This document shows positions 1-14,200 of a stretch of DNA of 64,000 nt, piece by piece; the first letter of the stretch is position 1; every line of letters begins with the position of its first letter. A program made the translations under genes and the position numbers. The DNA is from Lepturacanthus savala (lineage: Eukaryota > Chordata > Actinopteri > Scombriformes > Trichiuridae). The notes under the pieces were generated by a model. It did not search any database. It was not told the origin of the DNA and saw nothing but the letters and a program-made list of their open reading frames with translations. The stretch is from NCBI GenBank assembly GCA_030544235.1, contig CM060465.1, forward strand, positions 15,881,988 through 15,945,987. The letters run 5' to 3'.

Positions 1-441
1 GTCCACCACCCAGGTCCAGGTCTTCAACCCAGCATTCTTTAAATACATCCACGATCACTGGACCAGACATCATGGGCGCTACCCCTCCACTGGCATGTTA
101 GTGCTGTTCTTCGCCCTGCATGTTTGTGATGAGGTTAGTTTTTCTCTGTGTTCACACCCTGTAAAACAATGTAACACTGTTGCTGCATAATTCCAAAGCC
201 ACTGGACAAATAAACATTTATAACCTTGTGTTTGCTTTCTAATAGTCACTCTTCAACTCTCCTCTAGGTGAATGTGTTTGGTTTTGGGGCGGACAGCCGG
301 GGGAACTGGCACCACTACTGGGAGCAGAACCGCTACTCCGGAGAGTTCAGGAAGACCGGGGTCCACGATGCAGACTTCGAAGCCCAGATAATTCAGCGTT
401 TGGCCAAGGCCGGCAAAATCACCATATTCCCCGGCAAATAA
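1..441 (+). CDS. st3gal2: Alpha-2,3-sialyltransferase (ST3GAL2-like), last two coding exons, 5' part outside window
   Basis: Golgi type II enzyme that transfers sialic acid from CMP-Neu5Ac in alpha-2,3 linkage to galactose on core-1 O-glycans and gangliosides. Two exons are visible: 1-133 (open at the window edge, donor GTTAGT at 134) and 268-441 (acceptor CTCTAG, stop TAA 439-441). Together they encode about the last 101 residues. The sequence includes VQVFNPAFFKYIHDHW, HHGRYPSTGMLVLFFALHVC and VNVFGFGADSRGNWHHYW, then NRYSGEFRKTGVHDADFE, which covers sialylmotif III and the VS region with its conserved His and Glu. The match to remembered human ST3GAL2 is closer than to ST3GAL1, but paralogue choice rests on memory. 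The N-terminal cytoplasmic tail, membrane anchor and sialylmotif L lie outside the window. No frameshift or lost key residue is seen. Confidence 0.9.
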
Positions 442-3400
442 CCAGCAACTCACCCAGCATATCTAAGGTTATATGTTAGACAGCTGGTTCAGCAACAGAC
501 ACTATAGAGGCCACTTAGAATGTGTTAGATATTCTCGCTTTCTCTTAATTGGGCTCCGGTTAGTAAAGCAAATGCTTACTGAAGGGGAGAGGAAATGGCC
601 AGAGATGAAAATGGATTTCAGTTCCCCAACTGGTACCAAAAAAGTGTCATTCTATTCACTTTCCCTCGTGTTCGGGACGTGGCCCAACAAGTCGAGACCC
701 TGACTGGAGAAAACGGTGCAGACTCTTAGGAATAAGGATTAGGGGACATAAAGATCCAAATGCAGTTCTGCTCACAAACGTATTGACTGAAAAGTGAGAC
801 TTGAGCTTTAAAACTAGACTATAAAACAATTGGCTCAAGATTTCACCTCTAGCGACGAGTGCTGGGATTGAAAGATAAGCCCACTGATTGGTTTCCAAGG
901 GCGACTTCATCTCAGGAATGTAGAACGGGGGAAAAAACAAGAAAAAGGAAGGTGAAGGCCGGCCAGAAAAAAAAACAAAAACAAACACTGAACCAATCAA
1001 CATAAATACTGACTGTTTGACATGGAGAGGGAACAATCACATGAAAATGTTCCACTTCTGGGCTCGATCCAGTGGAAATGAACAATGTTCACTGTGGATA
1101 AGGATCTAATCCGCTCCCATTAACATAAGCGCAGTGTGCTTGGTACTGAACAGGCCACAGAAACGGCACCATCAGCAATCTAGGGGACTATTACTCTACT
1201 GCCACGCAGTTTCTGATAGCAACACAGTAACAAGATTCATCTTCACTCGCTTAACTGTGGATGTTGGCAAACACTTGAGCATTGTGCTGAAGGCCTGCAC
1301 ACACTATTGACTCAACAGACAAACTGTGCAGCTATGAGAAGCTGTTGTACTGGCAAACATTTTTTTTAAGATTCCAGGACTCATTTCTTCCGTCTGAGAC
1401 CGGCTCTGCCCTCATTTGAAAGAAGGTCGCTCTTCTCAGATACTGAACCTCACTCGCCACTTCTCACTCTAGTAACTCTGCTTTACGTGAGTTCTGCCCG
1501 TGATACAAGGAGCGTGTATGTGTTGTAAAGCAGACGGTTATTAAATCAGAGGTGGCCGCTGGGAGTTTATATTAAAGCCCTGTCCGAACCCCTCCTCGGT
1601 GTGTGTACCAGGCTCAGAAAGACCTTGAAACCTTGCAGCACTCACAAAAAACATAATGAAGACTTTCGGGTCCATTGTGATTCAGATTCAGCTTTCTGTA
1701 GAGCCAGCTGACCATGGCTCTGCTGCGTCTGTATTCACATCCAGACAGAGAGGAGAAATGTTTTCTGGGAGAGTGTCAGTTTGACTGCGCGAGACTCTAA
1801 TGAGGCCAAAAGTTCATCTCCCGCGATTTCATGTCTGGATGGAGGCGAGCTGGTTTCTGCACCGGAGTTTAATCCCCATGTGGTCCGTCAGGGTCTAATT
1901 CGAGAGAGGAGGGCGATACAGGGAGAGCCGAGCCATAAAGGGAACCAGTCCGACAAAACTGGCGTGAGAAAAGAGACGGCGAAAATCACTGTTGTTCACG
2001 TTTGCAACTTCACCCACCACTTTGGTTTTGCAAGGACAGGAGAACTTCCTTTTTTTCCCTCTCACGGACGTTACCCCCCAACCTGACACCACGTATCCCA
2101 GTGGAGTCAGAGATCATCTGGAGTGTTTCGCCCCAGATTCTGGCCCCTCTGAATGGGCGAATAAAAACTGGGAACCCTCCGGATCTGGGAACTCTTTAAC
2201 CTGTCAGCAGCTCGGCTTCGTTAACCACTAGCCCTGGTCCCCGCTCAGCCAATTAAAACTTCAGCAGCGTCTGGAGGAAGCCGAGCCACCAGACGCCTTA
2301 GACTTCACCTACTACCTACCACACACACCACACTTCCTGTTCTGATGCTCCTGATGTTGGCATACCCCCCTCTGCAGACTGCAGATTTGATGTTTGTTTT
2401 GTACTGTTTAGCTTTGAGTTTAATCTTTGGCTGGATTCATACTGTTGGTTCAAATGAATTATTTTGTCCTACCCAGGAGGCAGATAGATTGTTTACTTAC
2501 AATTTGTTATCAAGTAATATCCCATTTAAGAATAGTTTTGGGGAATATGCATATTAGTAACCCTCATAACTTTTTCTTTTTACATTTTTTTTGTATGCTA
2601 AGCTAAGTTAACTACTTCTTGGCTCTAGCTTCATATATTTAGCAAACAGACATGAGATCCATGTAAACTCTGCATGCAGGCAAAGTAGCGCATTTCCCAA
2701 AACATTAAATGGCTCCTTTTTTAAGTTTCATTGATCAAACATTAAACACAAATACCACTTTTTTTCTTTAATTTATCAACAAGTGCTGCTAGATAATATA
2801 AAAAAATGAAGGAAAATAAAAGTATTTAATTGAGTCGAAGCTGCAGGATCCATCCAAAGACGGCATGATAGATGTTTATCAAGAAGCAGCTGGTGGCTGA
2901 TAAGAAACAAAGTTTCCATGGTTCCTACGTGCGTCTGATTCATTAATTGAGATTTTTAAGGTGCGATTGGTCAAATGTGAAGTGCCCAGTTGGAGCATCA
3001 AAGGTTCTGCCCTTTTCAAGTAAGAAGAGCACAGATGAAGGAAAGTAAAACATCTGCACACTCCTAAAGTTTTATAAAGTGATCTAAAAAAACAATCTAT
3101 GCGCCACCTTCAAATTGTCTCAGAAGACAGTTAAACTTGTGAAGAGCTGTGTAGGAACCGTGGTCACCAGCGGCTGCAGCAGATGTTCATGTGAAATAAC
3201 AACCTGCGCACATTGTTAAAGTTTAAGGGATATAACCACCTGACGAAAGTTTGGATTTTTTCAGTTTAGACTTGGCTTGTTGCTGACCGAGCCTCCTGCT
3301 GAAAAAAGGTTTTGAAGCAGACAGACAAACACACACGCACACACACGGTGAAGAGGCGTCAGGGCAATTCGCTGCCACCTGCAGGTGACAGGAAGAACTG

Positions 3401-6400
3401 TGCCTCCTTCGCTGTTCTCGGTTCTGTGTTCTCGTTGTTGTCTTTGGATGAACTTGTGTGTATTACTGTTGTACCTTTATCCACGTTTCAGTGTTTTTTA
3501 TCCTTCTTTGCACATAACTGATTTTACGAGATGCTTTTAATGTTGAGCTGGGCTCATTTTAAGAGTCAACATGAACATATTTGTTTTCTTTCGTCTCACA
3601 TACACATACACATGCACACACACATACACATTCATGCTTTTGTGCCTTGTCCTGCTGCCGGACAATTCTCTGCTGCTCCATCGGCAATGCGCACCTGCTA
3701 CCTTTGCGTCTTTTTAGTCTGCATAGACTCTCACACACACACACACACAGATATCTGCTGGCTGAGAGCTGTGCCTTCTGAGCTGTACACACACACACCT
3801 ACATGAAAACACACGCTGCCTTCTGCTCGGGGCCTCTTCACATCTTCCTGCTTTTTACACTGACATTGTTTTCTATAGATCGCTGTAGGCTTAAGAAGAG
3901 GATGAGAACTTGTGATGCAGCGCAACTCGCTGAATGTGAATTCATATTAAGCTGTTTGTTTGTTCTTTTTAGATCTAGATATGAGAGAGATGAGAGTGGC
4001 AGAAAAGATGTCAGACAGAGATGAGGATCTGCTGGATTTGAGCCCACATTGTAGGTACTTGTTCTATCTCTTTCTAAAGGGTCTTAAGTCTAAAGGGTTC
4101 CAGAGACACAGAGAGGTTTAGACATGTTGTTCCTCTGGTGTTCTGAACCTGCTCCTGATTCACTGTTTCCGTGGAGTCTTCAGCTACCACGGTCCCAGTG
4201 TTTGTTTCCCAAGATGCTCCCTCCAGCTTCATAATGAATGTGTAAATTGTTTTGGCTTTCATCGGAACAGTGCTGGGCTCCTGGCAGCGGAGTAATTACA
4301 CATTCCTATCACATTCCCACAGCCTGTGGCGGATGGTAAAGTCTTAATAGTCGGCTGGGCACCCAAACAGGCAAAACCATGCTGTGGCATGGAAGAACCT
4401 TATCAGTTTTCTCAATTCCTCACAGCTGTAGAGCAGAACATTGTAACCAGATAGAGGAGGGCAGTAAGGTGATCCCTCTCTGCTGTGCAAGAGATTTTTT
4501 TTTTCTCCACCTATAGCATATGACAAATCTGAGTGTCTGTGTAGGATTTATCACCTAAAGCAGGTCTTTTCTCACAGACCCACTAAATAGAATTAAAAAA
4601 GTGGATTCTTAAAGTAACTAGAAGGACAGCGGAGTGCCACAAGTGTCTGCTGTTGTGTAAGCACCAATCAAGAAGTAAATGGCTGTATCGGAGAGAATTT
4701 TGGGAAACGTGGTCCTTGATTTTAGTGTTTCGTTTTCAACAGGTGAGTCAGGTGTCCTGGCAGCAACGTGTTTCCTCAGGTGAACTCTGAATGTGTGGTT
4801 CAGTCTTATAACAAGAACAAGTGACACTGAATGAAGCTGACACTTTGGTGAGTTTCTGTCACTGATGTCTTTTTAAAGGCATATTGTCACTTTCTCTTTT
4901 TTTGTGATTCCTGGTCCAAAAATATCCCCAAAACAAAAAACAACTTTGTTCTACATGTCATCAGTAAAATCCCAGTTCCTTTCATATGCAGGACTATTTT
5001 TACACCTTCTTGTAAAGCCACAAACGTCACCTAATTACCATTGAATATGTGTTCATGCGTTCAGTCACAACACAAACAACTGGAGCTTCCTACAATTCCT
5101 ATTTTTCTGGATTTTTAGAATCAGAATGAGAATGGAAATTGGCAATCTGAAAAGCACATCTGTTCAGGGAAAGGTGGAGGTAATATATGTTTAGCAACTC
5201 AATCCCCGCAAGATTCTGCATTTAAAGAAGTAGTTTGTGTTCTATAAGATTAAGTTACCACTCTCATGTCTGTGCACAGCCAGGAGACAGTCAGCTGAGC
5301 AGCTTAAAGCCTGGAAACAGCAAGTCTGACCTCTGGCTACACTTCATATTTACCTTACACACCTGAGGGTGATATTGATCTTCTCAAGAAGCGAAAGCTT
5401 GTGTTTTCAAGATGCCAGTCTGTTCTTTAGAAATAGCAGTGACGAGGGTTCATCAGGTCTGTTTTAGTGTTGCTGTACTACAACTATTAGTTGGATCAGT
5501 TGAACTATGGTTTCCTTGCACAGGAAACAGTCTTGTCTCTCAACTGTGCCAAACGTCAATCACAGCTCTTATAGTTTAAAAACTTTATTAGCACACATAT
5601 CTCTTCAACCTATTTTTTTGTTTGTTTGTTACTCTCCTGGCTCAGTGTTGTTCAGTGGTTATGGAGAATTTCTTTCTGCCACTCAGACAGAAATCCCATT
5701 GACTGTTTGAGAAAGACCTTAAAGGAACAAATGCATCGTGATCAAAATGGTGGCGGTTTCTTCATCAGTCCACTGCGTCGTCTGCGATGAACAGAAACGG
5801 CTCTTGAGCAGCAGTCACATAGCTGCAGGCTGCACATATCAGACTGTTTCTGTGGATTGTAGCGCTAACATTCATACCTCCGTCAGCTATTGTACTACTA
5901 CCCTACAACCTATATGACTAAATACTGCACTCATCAAGTAGGATAAAGGCTGCTTAGTGAATACATCAGTTGTAACAGCAAACTTACAGGTGACTTGTAT
6001 GAAACATTCTGTAAGACAAAGAGTAGAGTGTTTCCATGTGGTCGGTTTCCTGCTCTCTGGATCTGTCGTCATCGTCTAGTCCCAGCTTTAATGTCTCATT
6101 CTTTAGTAGGACTACCTTTTTGAACAAGGCAGTACGTGTATTTACTACATTGGAACGTCTGTATGATATGTGATGATCAGACTCTTTGTATCTTATGCTA
6201 TTGTACAAATAAAAGCTTCATTAAACATGAGTCTGTTGGAGTCTGGTTGTTTGTGAAGTTTTGGCAGATGCAAAATTTAGTTATAATTTGTCTGCAGAGA
6301 GAAATCACAAATAGCTTCAAGTCGTTCCTAGCATTTCAGTATTTTAAATCCTACTTCTACTGCGCTACGACAGACTATCATACTAGCTAGAGTCATTTTC

Positions 6401-8231
6401 ATTTAATGTATAAATCACTGCTTATACATTATTCAATGAGAACATTCCCATAGTTACTTTAAGGGAGATCAAGTTTGATATTAAGTCATGATTCACCTCT
6501 GGATGCTTTCAAACTAGATTTCCAAACTATCCCATTGCTGCCCCTGCCTCACATCATATAATTCATTTGAGTCTAATCAAATAAATTAAATGGATTATAC
6601 ATGTGGTTAAATCTAATTAGATAACTCAATATGGATCAAATTTGCTTGAATTGTATAATAAAATTAAAAAATAAATTAGCTTGAATAAGAGGCAGTAAAA
6701 CAAATACAATTAAGAAATTATAGCTGATGATTTAAATAAGATACAATAAAAATATAGCTATTTACTATGAAAATCAATTGAATGTTTAATTATGTTTTAT
6801 ATATAAGTAATTGCTATCAAACACCATCTGAATGTTAACACTGTTGACCGAACAAATGTACATCTTCTGAAGTAATTCTACATACAGCACTAATTTCAAT
6901 AACTAAAATAAATTAGGTGACAGATTTGATGCGGATACAGCAACTCTGTATCTTTCAATTCAGCAATGGCCTGAAATCCACTCTGTATTGCAGTTGGTGA
7001 TTCTATACTGACATTTTGAAACTAATTTAACACATAATGCAGACAAACAGTCTCAGTAGTAATTATAGATGGTTCTCAATCTCTTTTATAAATGTGTACC
7101 TATTGTTTTTGTTTATTGATCTGTTTTTGGGAAGGAGCCAAGTCAATAGATAATTTAAACCCAGAGAAAAACAACTCAGTACCCCCCTCTGAAAAATCAC
7201 ACATTTGAAAAGAATAAGGGAGACAACAGCTTTATCAATAGTATTTATTCCATAGCCATAGTGTGACATTTCTGACATGAAACAGCTTTAATGATAAAGA
7301 CATTTTCAAAGTTCTAAAATGAAATATTAGATGTCAGGGAAATTCAGTTACACAGACAGATTATTGGACGTGTACATGGTCATTTATACAATTAATTTAT
7401 TATTCATTCACTAAAATTTAACTCGCCGACTTATTACACAGAATGGCTTGATACAGCTACGATTTCAATCCAACCAGTCGCAGAACTCAGTCTTTCGCTC
7501 ACACAGATGGACGGTGCCACTGCTAAGAAATCAGATGAAAAGGCTTCAGCCGATGTAAAGAACATAATTAATCGTTAAGAGCTTGGCCGACTTTTGACTT
7601 TTCCTCTAAATTTCTTTTCCATCTGAATTAAGCCCTGAACAAGCGGGGAGGAAAGAGTCGTCTGAGGGTGGTTTCTAAACAACTGGGGAAAAAAGTGAGA
7701 TGAGATGAGCTCAGAGCAGCAGTCTGACATGCAAACTATAGTTTCTGTCGCTTCATCCAGTCCCTCGTACAATAAAACATCTATCAAAAGTAACCTTTTT
7801 TTCCCAATAATGAGTGAATTCCTGGAATCTTCTGCCCTAATAACCAGGATCTTCTATATTCAAGCAAGTTTAATTTCCACAGAGATTAATTTTACTCGGG
7901 TAAGTCAGAAAAACAAACTTACTCGCAATAAAAATGAGTGGCATGTTTTCTGCTCGCTGGCTGTCAGTGGTCATCTGTCGTCGTGGCAGAAGCGAGAAAC
8001 CTGGGAGTCGTGTTTGATTACTAATCTTTTCTGACTGAAAAGGGGAAAGAAATGAGGAGATGCAATGAGAAGGAGGTGATGGGGAGGATATCTAATTCTT
8101 TCTATACTTTTAACCTTTCCTTTAAACCAAATTTTAAGGTAAAACTCTGGACTCCCCAACCATCTTTCATATTTCCAACTTCATCGCTGCCTCCTCTTTC
8201 CACCTCCCACACTGACCCCTTATTTCTTTCC
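442..8231. other. Sialyltransferase 3' UTR and intergenic spacer; no coding exon recognised
   Basis: This 7.8-kb stretch between the st3gal2 stop and the aars1 stop has only short, unconserved ORFs. Two AATAAA hexamers on the + strand, at 2160-2165 and 6208-6213, could end the sialyltransferase transcript. The second sits in a good A-rich context but would imply a 3' UTR near 5.8 kb. The aars1 3' UTR enters from the other side on the - strand; TTTATT near 7243 and 7397 are candidate reverse polyadenylation hexamers, none convincing. The segment 6500-7050 is very AT-rich. A CA-type microsatellite lies at 3599-3749. Confidence 0.6.
3599..3749. repeat. Interrupted (CA)n microsatellite
   Basis: Two CA-rich runs, about 3599-3628 and 3731-3749, separated by unique sequence. 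The small ORFs reported across them on both strands come from the dinucleotide repeat. Confidence 0.85.
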
Positions 8232-11200
8232 TCAATTCTCTTCAAGTTTGAGCCGTGCAAACTCGTTGGCCATCTGTAGTGCCTCCTGCAGGCACTGTGT
8301 GTTCCTGCCGGTAGCCTGTGCCGACATGTCCTTGCCGCCTCCTTTGCCGTCCAGCAGTGGGCACAGCTCCTGGACCCACTCGTTGGCCTTCAGTCCACGG
8401 TTGGCCACATCCTGGAGAGAGGAGTGGAGGGTGGTTAAAAATGTGGTGCAGACGATGAGGACGCTTTTATTTACAGATGACTTGATGCATTTTACCATTG
8501 GAACTTGACACAGGCAGGTGATCTTTCCTGCATCAGGGTCTACAGTGAAGAGCATCGCAGCGGTCTGAGGAGAGTTGGACTTCAGCAGCTTCAGGGACTC
8601 ATTCAGAGCCTGCGGAGGATGGAGGGAGCAGAGAGGATGAAAGATAAATCCAGGGAGAGAATGAGGAAGGAGAGAAAGGGTGAGGAAAAAAAAAAAAAAC
8701 ACATTAGCACAATTGCATCATCGACTCAAGGTCAGAACTGAAGTCCAGGGAGCTGATTTGGTCCCGGGGCAGAAACAAAATAAGATAAGTTAAGTGAGAA
8801 ACTGTGCAATACTGCAGAGATAAACTGAATCTTAATACTATTTGCACTTCTCATTTAGATTTCTGCAGCATGCCGATGAAGTCTCGGAGTTTGGATTATA
8901 GATGTCAGGGTTTCCATTGTCATCCGTTAATTACCATTTCTACCAGGAAATCTGTTGAAATGATGACCTCTCTCCAGGTCAGTGTCAGTGAAAATAATTC
9001 CCTAAAATTAAATCTCGACAGTTATTTTGAAAATTAGCAGCGAGGGCGGATCAGATAATATTGATGACTGGTTCTTTCAATCTACACCTGAATTGATGCT
9101 ATATATTCAGTCTAGGTTCAATGATGTTACATTTGTCACCAGCTGCTATCTATGGCTAAACCATTTTGTGCCACCAAGAGGGGACTCCCAGAATGTCCAA
9201 GTACTGTGGCACAAACTTCATTCTCTCATTATGTTATCAAAATGTTTAACACCATGAAACCAAAAACAAATCTGGATTTTCATGGACCCTCTCTCCACAC
9301 CCCCCACCGCCACGCCCGTGGCTGACACTCACCTTTGCCGAGGCTCCCGTCTCCATCTCCATTATTAGCAGTGGTTGGTTAGGGTTGCTTTCAATCACCT
9401 CCTTGGTCTTCTCCAGGACTCTCTTCTGGATGTCGGCCTTGTAGTTGCGGTCCAGGTCATCCATGGTTTTCTTTAGATTCTTCAGGGTTTCCCTCATCTC
9501 ATCCTTTTGCCACTGGGAGATCACTGCTGTGCCCAATAACTGCAAAGAGGACAGATATGGGGATGTTGAGAACACAGCCTGGTCCTGGAGGGACCGGATT
9601 CTATTAATGAAGACCTTAGCAAGGGCCCTAGTGATTTATTAGTAGAATCAGGTGTGTTACTGCTTGGTTGGAACAATAACCTGCACCCACACCGGCCCTC
9701 CAGGACCAGAAACGCCTACGCCTGGTTTAGAGGTTTGTCTTGCACAAAGACACTGTGCCTACCTCTGTCAAGTCAGCGATCTCTTTCTGTACATCCTTGT
9801 TTGGAGACGTCTGCTGCTTCACCTTATCCCCCAGGGAGGACAGAGACTGGTGCAGGGCGTCAGCTTTTCTCTGGGCCTGTTCAATATAAGAAACAAGTCG
9901 GAGTGAGACACAGAGAGAAAAACCAAGAGGAAGAGATGTGGAGAATGAAAAAGAAGCAGAGTGGTGGATGGCAAAAGGCAAAAAGATAAAGAGGAGGATC
10001 AAACTACAACTGGAGTTTAAAAATAGTGAGATTCATTTGTCTTCAGGGCCTGGAGAGAGGGGGGGGCTGCTGAAGGCTCCTTTCTGGTCCCAAGTTCACC
10101 ACAAATCAAAAACAGGCTTCATTAAATTTTCATCACCGGGGAACCAAGGACCCGAAGGAGATGTGCAGTCCCCCAGTCCCAGATATTTTTAGTAGCAGTG
10201 ATTGTGACCATCGAAAAACCACGATAAGTAATCATTCAGTTTTGAGCAAAGACATATGCGTGTGGGTGGATATGAGGATGTGCTGGAAGAAAATATGTGT
10301 GTGTGTGTGTGTGTGTCCTGACCTTCTGGGCCTCTGGTCCTGTCACAGCAACAATGCGGCGGATGCCCTTAGCGATGGCCTCCTCTGAGACGATGACAAA
10401 CGGAGCAGCATGACCCGAGTTCTGCAGATGGCTGCAGATAACAGAGCAACAGCAGCGTTACACAACAGCGGGAGGCAGACGAGGAGAAGGAAGAACAAGA
10501 GCAGGGAAAACATTACAAAACAGCAGCGGCGGGAACAAGCATTCATTGTGGCTGCAGATTAAAACGTCATCAAAGACAACAGCAGAACGCACAGCAGTTG
10601 ACTGCAACAGAATATTTTAAAAACCTGAAATGGCACAAGCTGCAAACACATCTCTAGTGGTGGGATCAGAACAGGTTCAGAGCAGGCCGCACTGTTTTCA
10701 GCGCACAGACGCATCAAATGCAACTTGGGAATCTTGACTCCAGACAATAATGAAATGAAATGAAAGCCTCGCTATCATCCTTGTATGAGCCGGGAAGTCT
10801 TGGCATTCAGGTGAATTTCACAGCCAGAAACAGACACTGGAAATGTCAGTGGAGTGAATCTAATTGCTGGATTGAGTTCTACAAAATGATCCAGGCCTCT
10901 TCTGTTCACCGTAACGGAGCCACAGATCCAATTAATTGTTTCCATACCACTAGTGGAGAAGTCTGGCACATCTGAGAACTGCTGGATTCATGCGGAAACA
11001 GACATTTATTCAGGTTCAGAGATGGCTCTAATTTGCTCTGTTCATGCATTATTTTGCTCACTTGACCCCAGTCGGATAAACGCGCAATTAACCACAACAC
11101 TTGAGATGTAATGGTGAAACCGTTTTAAATCAAACGAGGAGCTTGAAGTGCTGACAGGTTTTCCATCCTGACAGCTAAACTTCCCTCAAAATGTGACTAA

Positions 11201-14200
11201 ACGTCCAACATATTATCCATTCACACACATCAAATACTATTCTTCTCCTTTCATATAATTATTATTTAATAGCCAGGTCAATAATGTAATTACACTTTTG
11301 TTTACTCACAATAAATATTGTTTGAAGAACAAACGATCAGGGTTGGTGGAAGGCTCAGTTCATGTCATCATTTCTATAAAGCACTTAAAATATCACACTG
11401 ATTTCATCAATGGCCCAATAGTGTCATATTAAAATTGAATATGATATTTTATTGTTTGCTCTATTCTCATATTGGGAAAACTTGAAAACCAACTGCAGCA
11501 CCCAGTTTTTAACATAAACTCATTAGTTTAGTTTTTCAGCACAAACATATTAAAGTTAGTGAACGAAGGCTGTGACTATATGTGCACTATAAGATGCATG
11601 AGAAATTAAACAGGCCTGATTAATCTATCATTTTATATACAAAACCACGATTTCAGATAACCCGATCTTAAGATCATCACACCGGATTTTTTTTGCCATT
11701 TTCTTTATCCAGGTTTTGCTTGTCAACTATTTTACACATGTATGCCGCCTCTCTGACCTTGCACTACTTTAAGCTAAAACTTTTTTGTTAAGTTAAAACA
11801 TAGATGTCTCTTTTAGTTCTTCAGTTGTAATAACAGCACTCATGTATATGAATGTTGCTTGTTAATAAATAGGACTACATTTTAAATAAATCCTTGACTT
11901 TAGTTTTCATTCTTGTATTAAAGTTAAGACATGTATTGTTTTAATGGTATGAGGATATGATGATATTTCTATGTTGCTTGTAAATGTCATTGTGCACTGA
12001 AACTTGATTTGAAGAAAATCATGGATGAAGTTAAAATATCTTCCAGAAAAATCACAATTCAATTTTGTTCTTAAAATCATTCAGCCTCAATAAACAGTAT
12101 CACACTCACGTCCCACCACAGAACTCAATGGAGGTGAGAGAACCAGCGGCGCTGTTGGGGTCGTCCAGCAGCTCCTGGACGGGGATACCGATAGACACGA
12201 CACGGACAGGGTCGGGGTAGGTCTCGTCGAACACAGCACGTAGACCCTGAACAGCCTTGGCTTCTGCAAGGGGGGCTTCCATCGCATACACTGGCTGGAG
12301 AGGAAAAGAGCACAAGCTCCTGTTTGCATGGAGTTGATGTTTATTTTTTCAAGTAAAAAATGTCAAGGCAAACTCTGAAGATTGGAACAAATCCTTCTTT
12401 ATCTATTTAGCAGGGGACATTAAACCTTTATTTTTAGAGTTGATGTTTAGCTAAATTAATATCTGATGAATGATGAATCGTTGTAGCGTTTATATTAACA
12501 TTAGTTGGTGCGAAAGCATCAATTACACTAAAATGAACAAATGACAAACTTTGGTGTGGTCCCTCTTGTGAGAAGTTACACTCAGGTCCAAACGAGGGGA
12601 TACTAATTATTTCATAGCTACCTTGTGGGTCTTTGGAACAATGTTCATCCCACATGACCTCATTCATTAAAATAGCACGTTTCCTCTGCCTGAAATGACT
12701 TATTTTGAAATTGGATATTTTACCAAAAAAAGGATGTAATACAGGAAGATAAGAGCAAGTAGCAATGTAAGAATGTGTCGCTCCATAATAAGTCAGCACT
12801 TATTCCTACCGGAGGATAAACATGAAATGACAATCGTACTAATTTTGGTCCGTTTGGTTGAAAGCGGACCACGCTGGAGTCCATATGCTAATTAGTCAAC
12901 ATTTAATTGCCTGATGCGGACCACAGAATTGAGCGAGTGGTTTGAAAACGCCCTCAGTAACCCTTTTGGATGGGGTACCTAGCACACAGGACCTGTACCC
13001 TAGAGATGGAGCCCCTGTATAAGTGTAAGGCTTCTGACACACAAAGCTGTCCATTACTGATCTATAGTGATCCATACTTTACCGACAGTGGAAATGAGGC
13101 TTTATTTCACCTTTCTCCCCCTCACCTTATTATCTCTTATCAGGGCACAAGCGATCTCCTCAGTCCGCCGCACTTCCCCGGTGCTCAGGGCGCCCTTAGC
13201 GGTGAAGTCAAAACGCAGACGGTCAGGAGCAACCAGGGAGCCCCTCTGGTCAGCCTCCCCTAAGACGCCCCGCAGGGCGAAGTTGAGGATGTGTGTTGCT
13301 GTGTGGTTGCTCATGATGGGCCTGCGACGAGCCTGAGGAGACGAGCAGGAGCACTTTGAATTATTAATGTTATCTTTTCACCCACATTCCCAACACTGCA
13401 TACAGTAGCTTCATGAAATTTTCACTGATTATGCGCATGTTCTCACCTCATCTACATGCAAGGTGACGCGGTCGCCGACCTTCAGCGTTCCATAGATGGT
13501 CCCCATATGGAGAACGTAGCCTCCTCTCACCTGAGTGTTCTTCACTGTGAACTCCATCCGCTGCAAGGAACACCGACAGACGGGGGGAAAAAAAGCACAG
13601 AAACAAGCAGTGTGAAAACTTTGAATCCCATGAGTATAGTTAGACAGCTGCTTGCTGCTCTGTGTGTGTGTGTGTGTATGTGTAGTGCGCATCCTCAAAA
13701 ATAAAATTTCAAGACATATGCATCAAAGACAACACAGAGTACTGACATTTAATTAAATCCATCGAGCCAGATGGTTTGCAAACTGATAAATGTGGAAAAA
13801 CAGGCAATTCTATTTTAAGGGTTTCCGGGTCCTCGCGCCCACAGTAAAGTGCAAGAACATTTTATTATCCTTTATCTGTTCTGTCAAAATTGTGGTATTT
13901 AATTCAGCGGCATTTGTCGCCTGGCAGAAGTCGTTTTGCTTGCAGATAGGACTTCTATGAGATATCAGACCTGAATAAATGTTGAAGAGTGACTTAGTAA
14001 AGAGGTGATTTCATTTTAGCTTAAGCTGACATGATATCATTTAGGGTTTTTAACCTGAAGCCATCAAGCTTTCTGATTTCAATGTAGTTTTCTATATTTT
14101 TCGGTTGCGCTTACATCCTCTGTGCTCTCATCCTCTCGAAGCAAGTAACCCTCGTCAAATGTCTGTCCTCCCTGCTCGGCATAGAAAGACGTCTGGTCCA

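Noticed and set aside
442..8231. A DDX19-like gene between st3gal2 and aars1, expected from human gene order
   Set aside because: No helicase motif (DEAD, SAT, HRIGR) was found in any frame of the interval.
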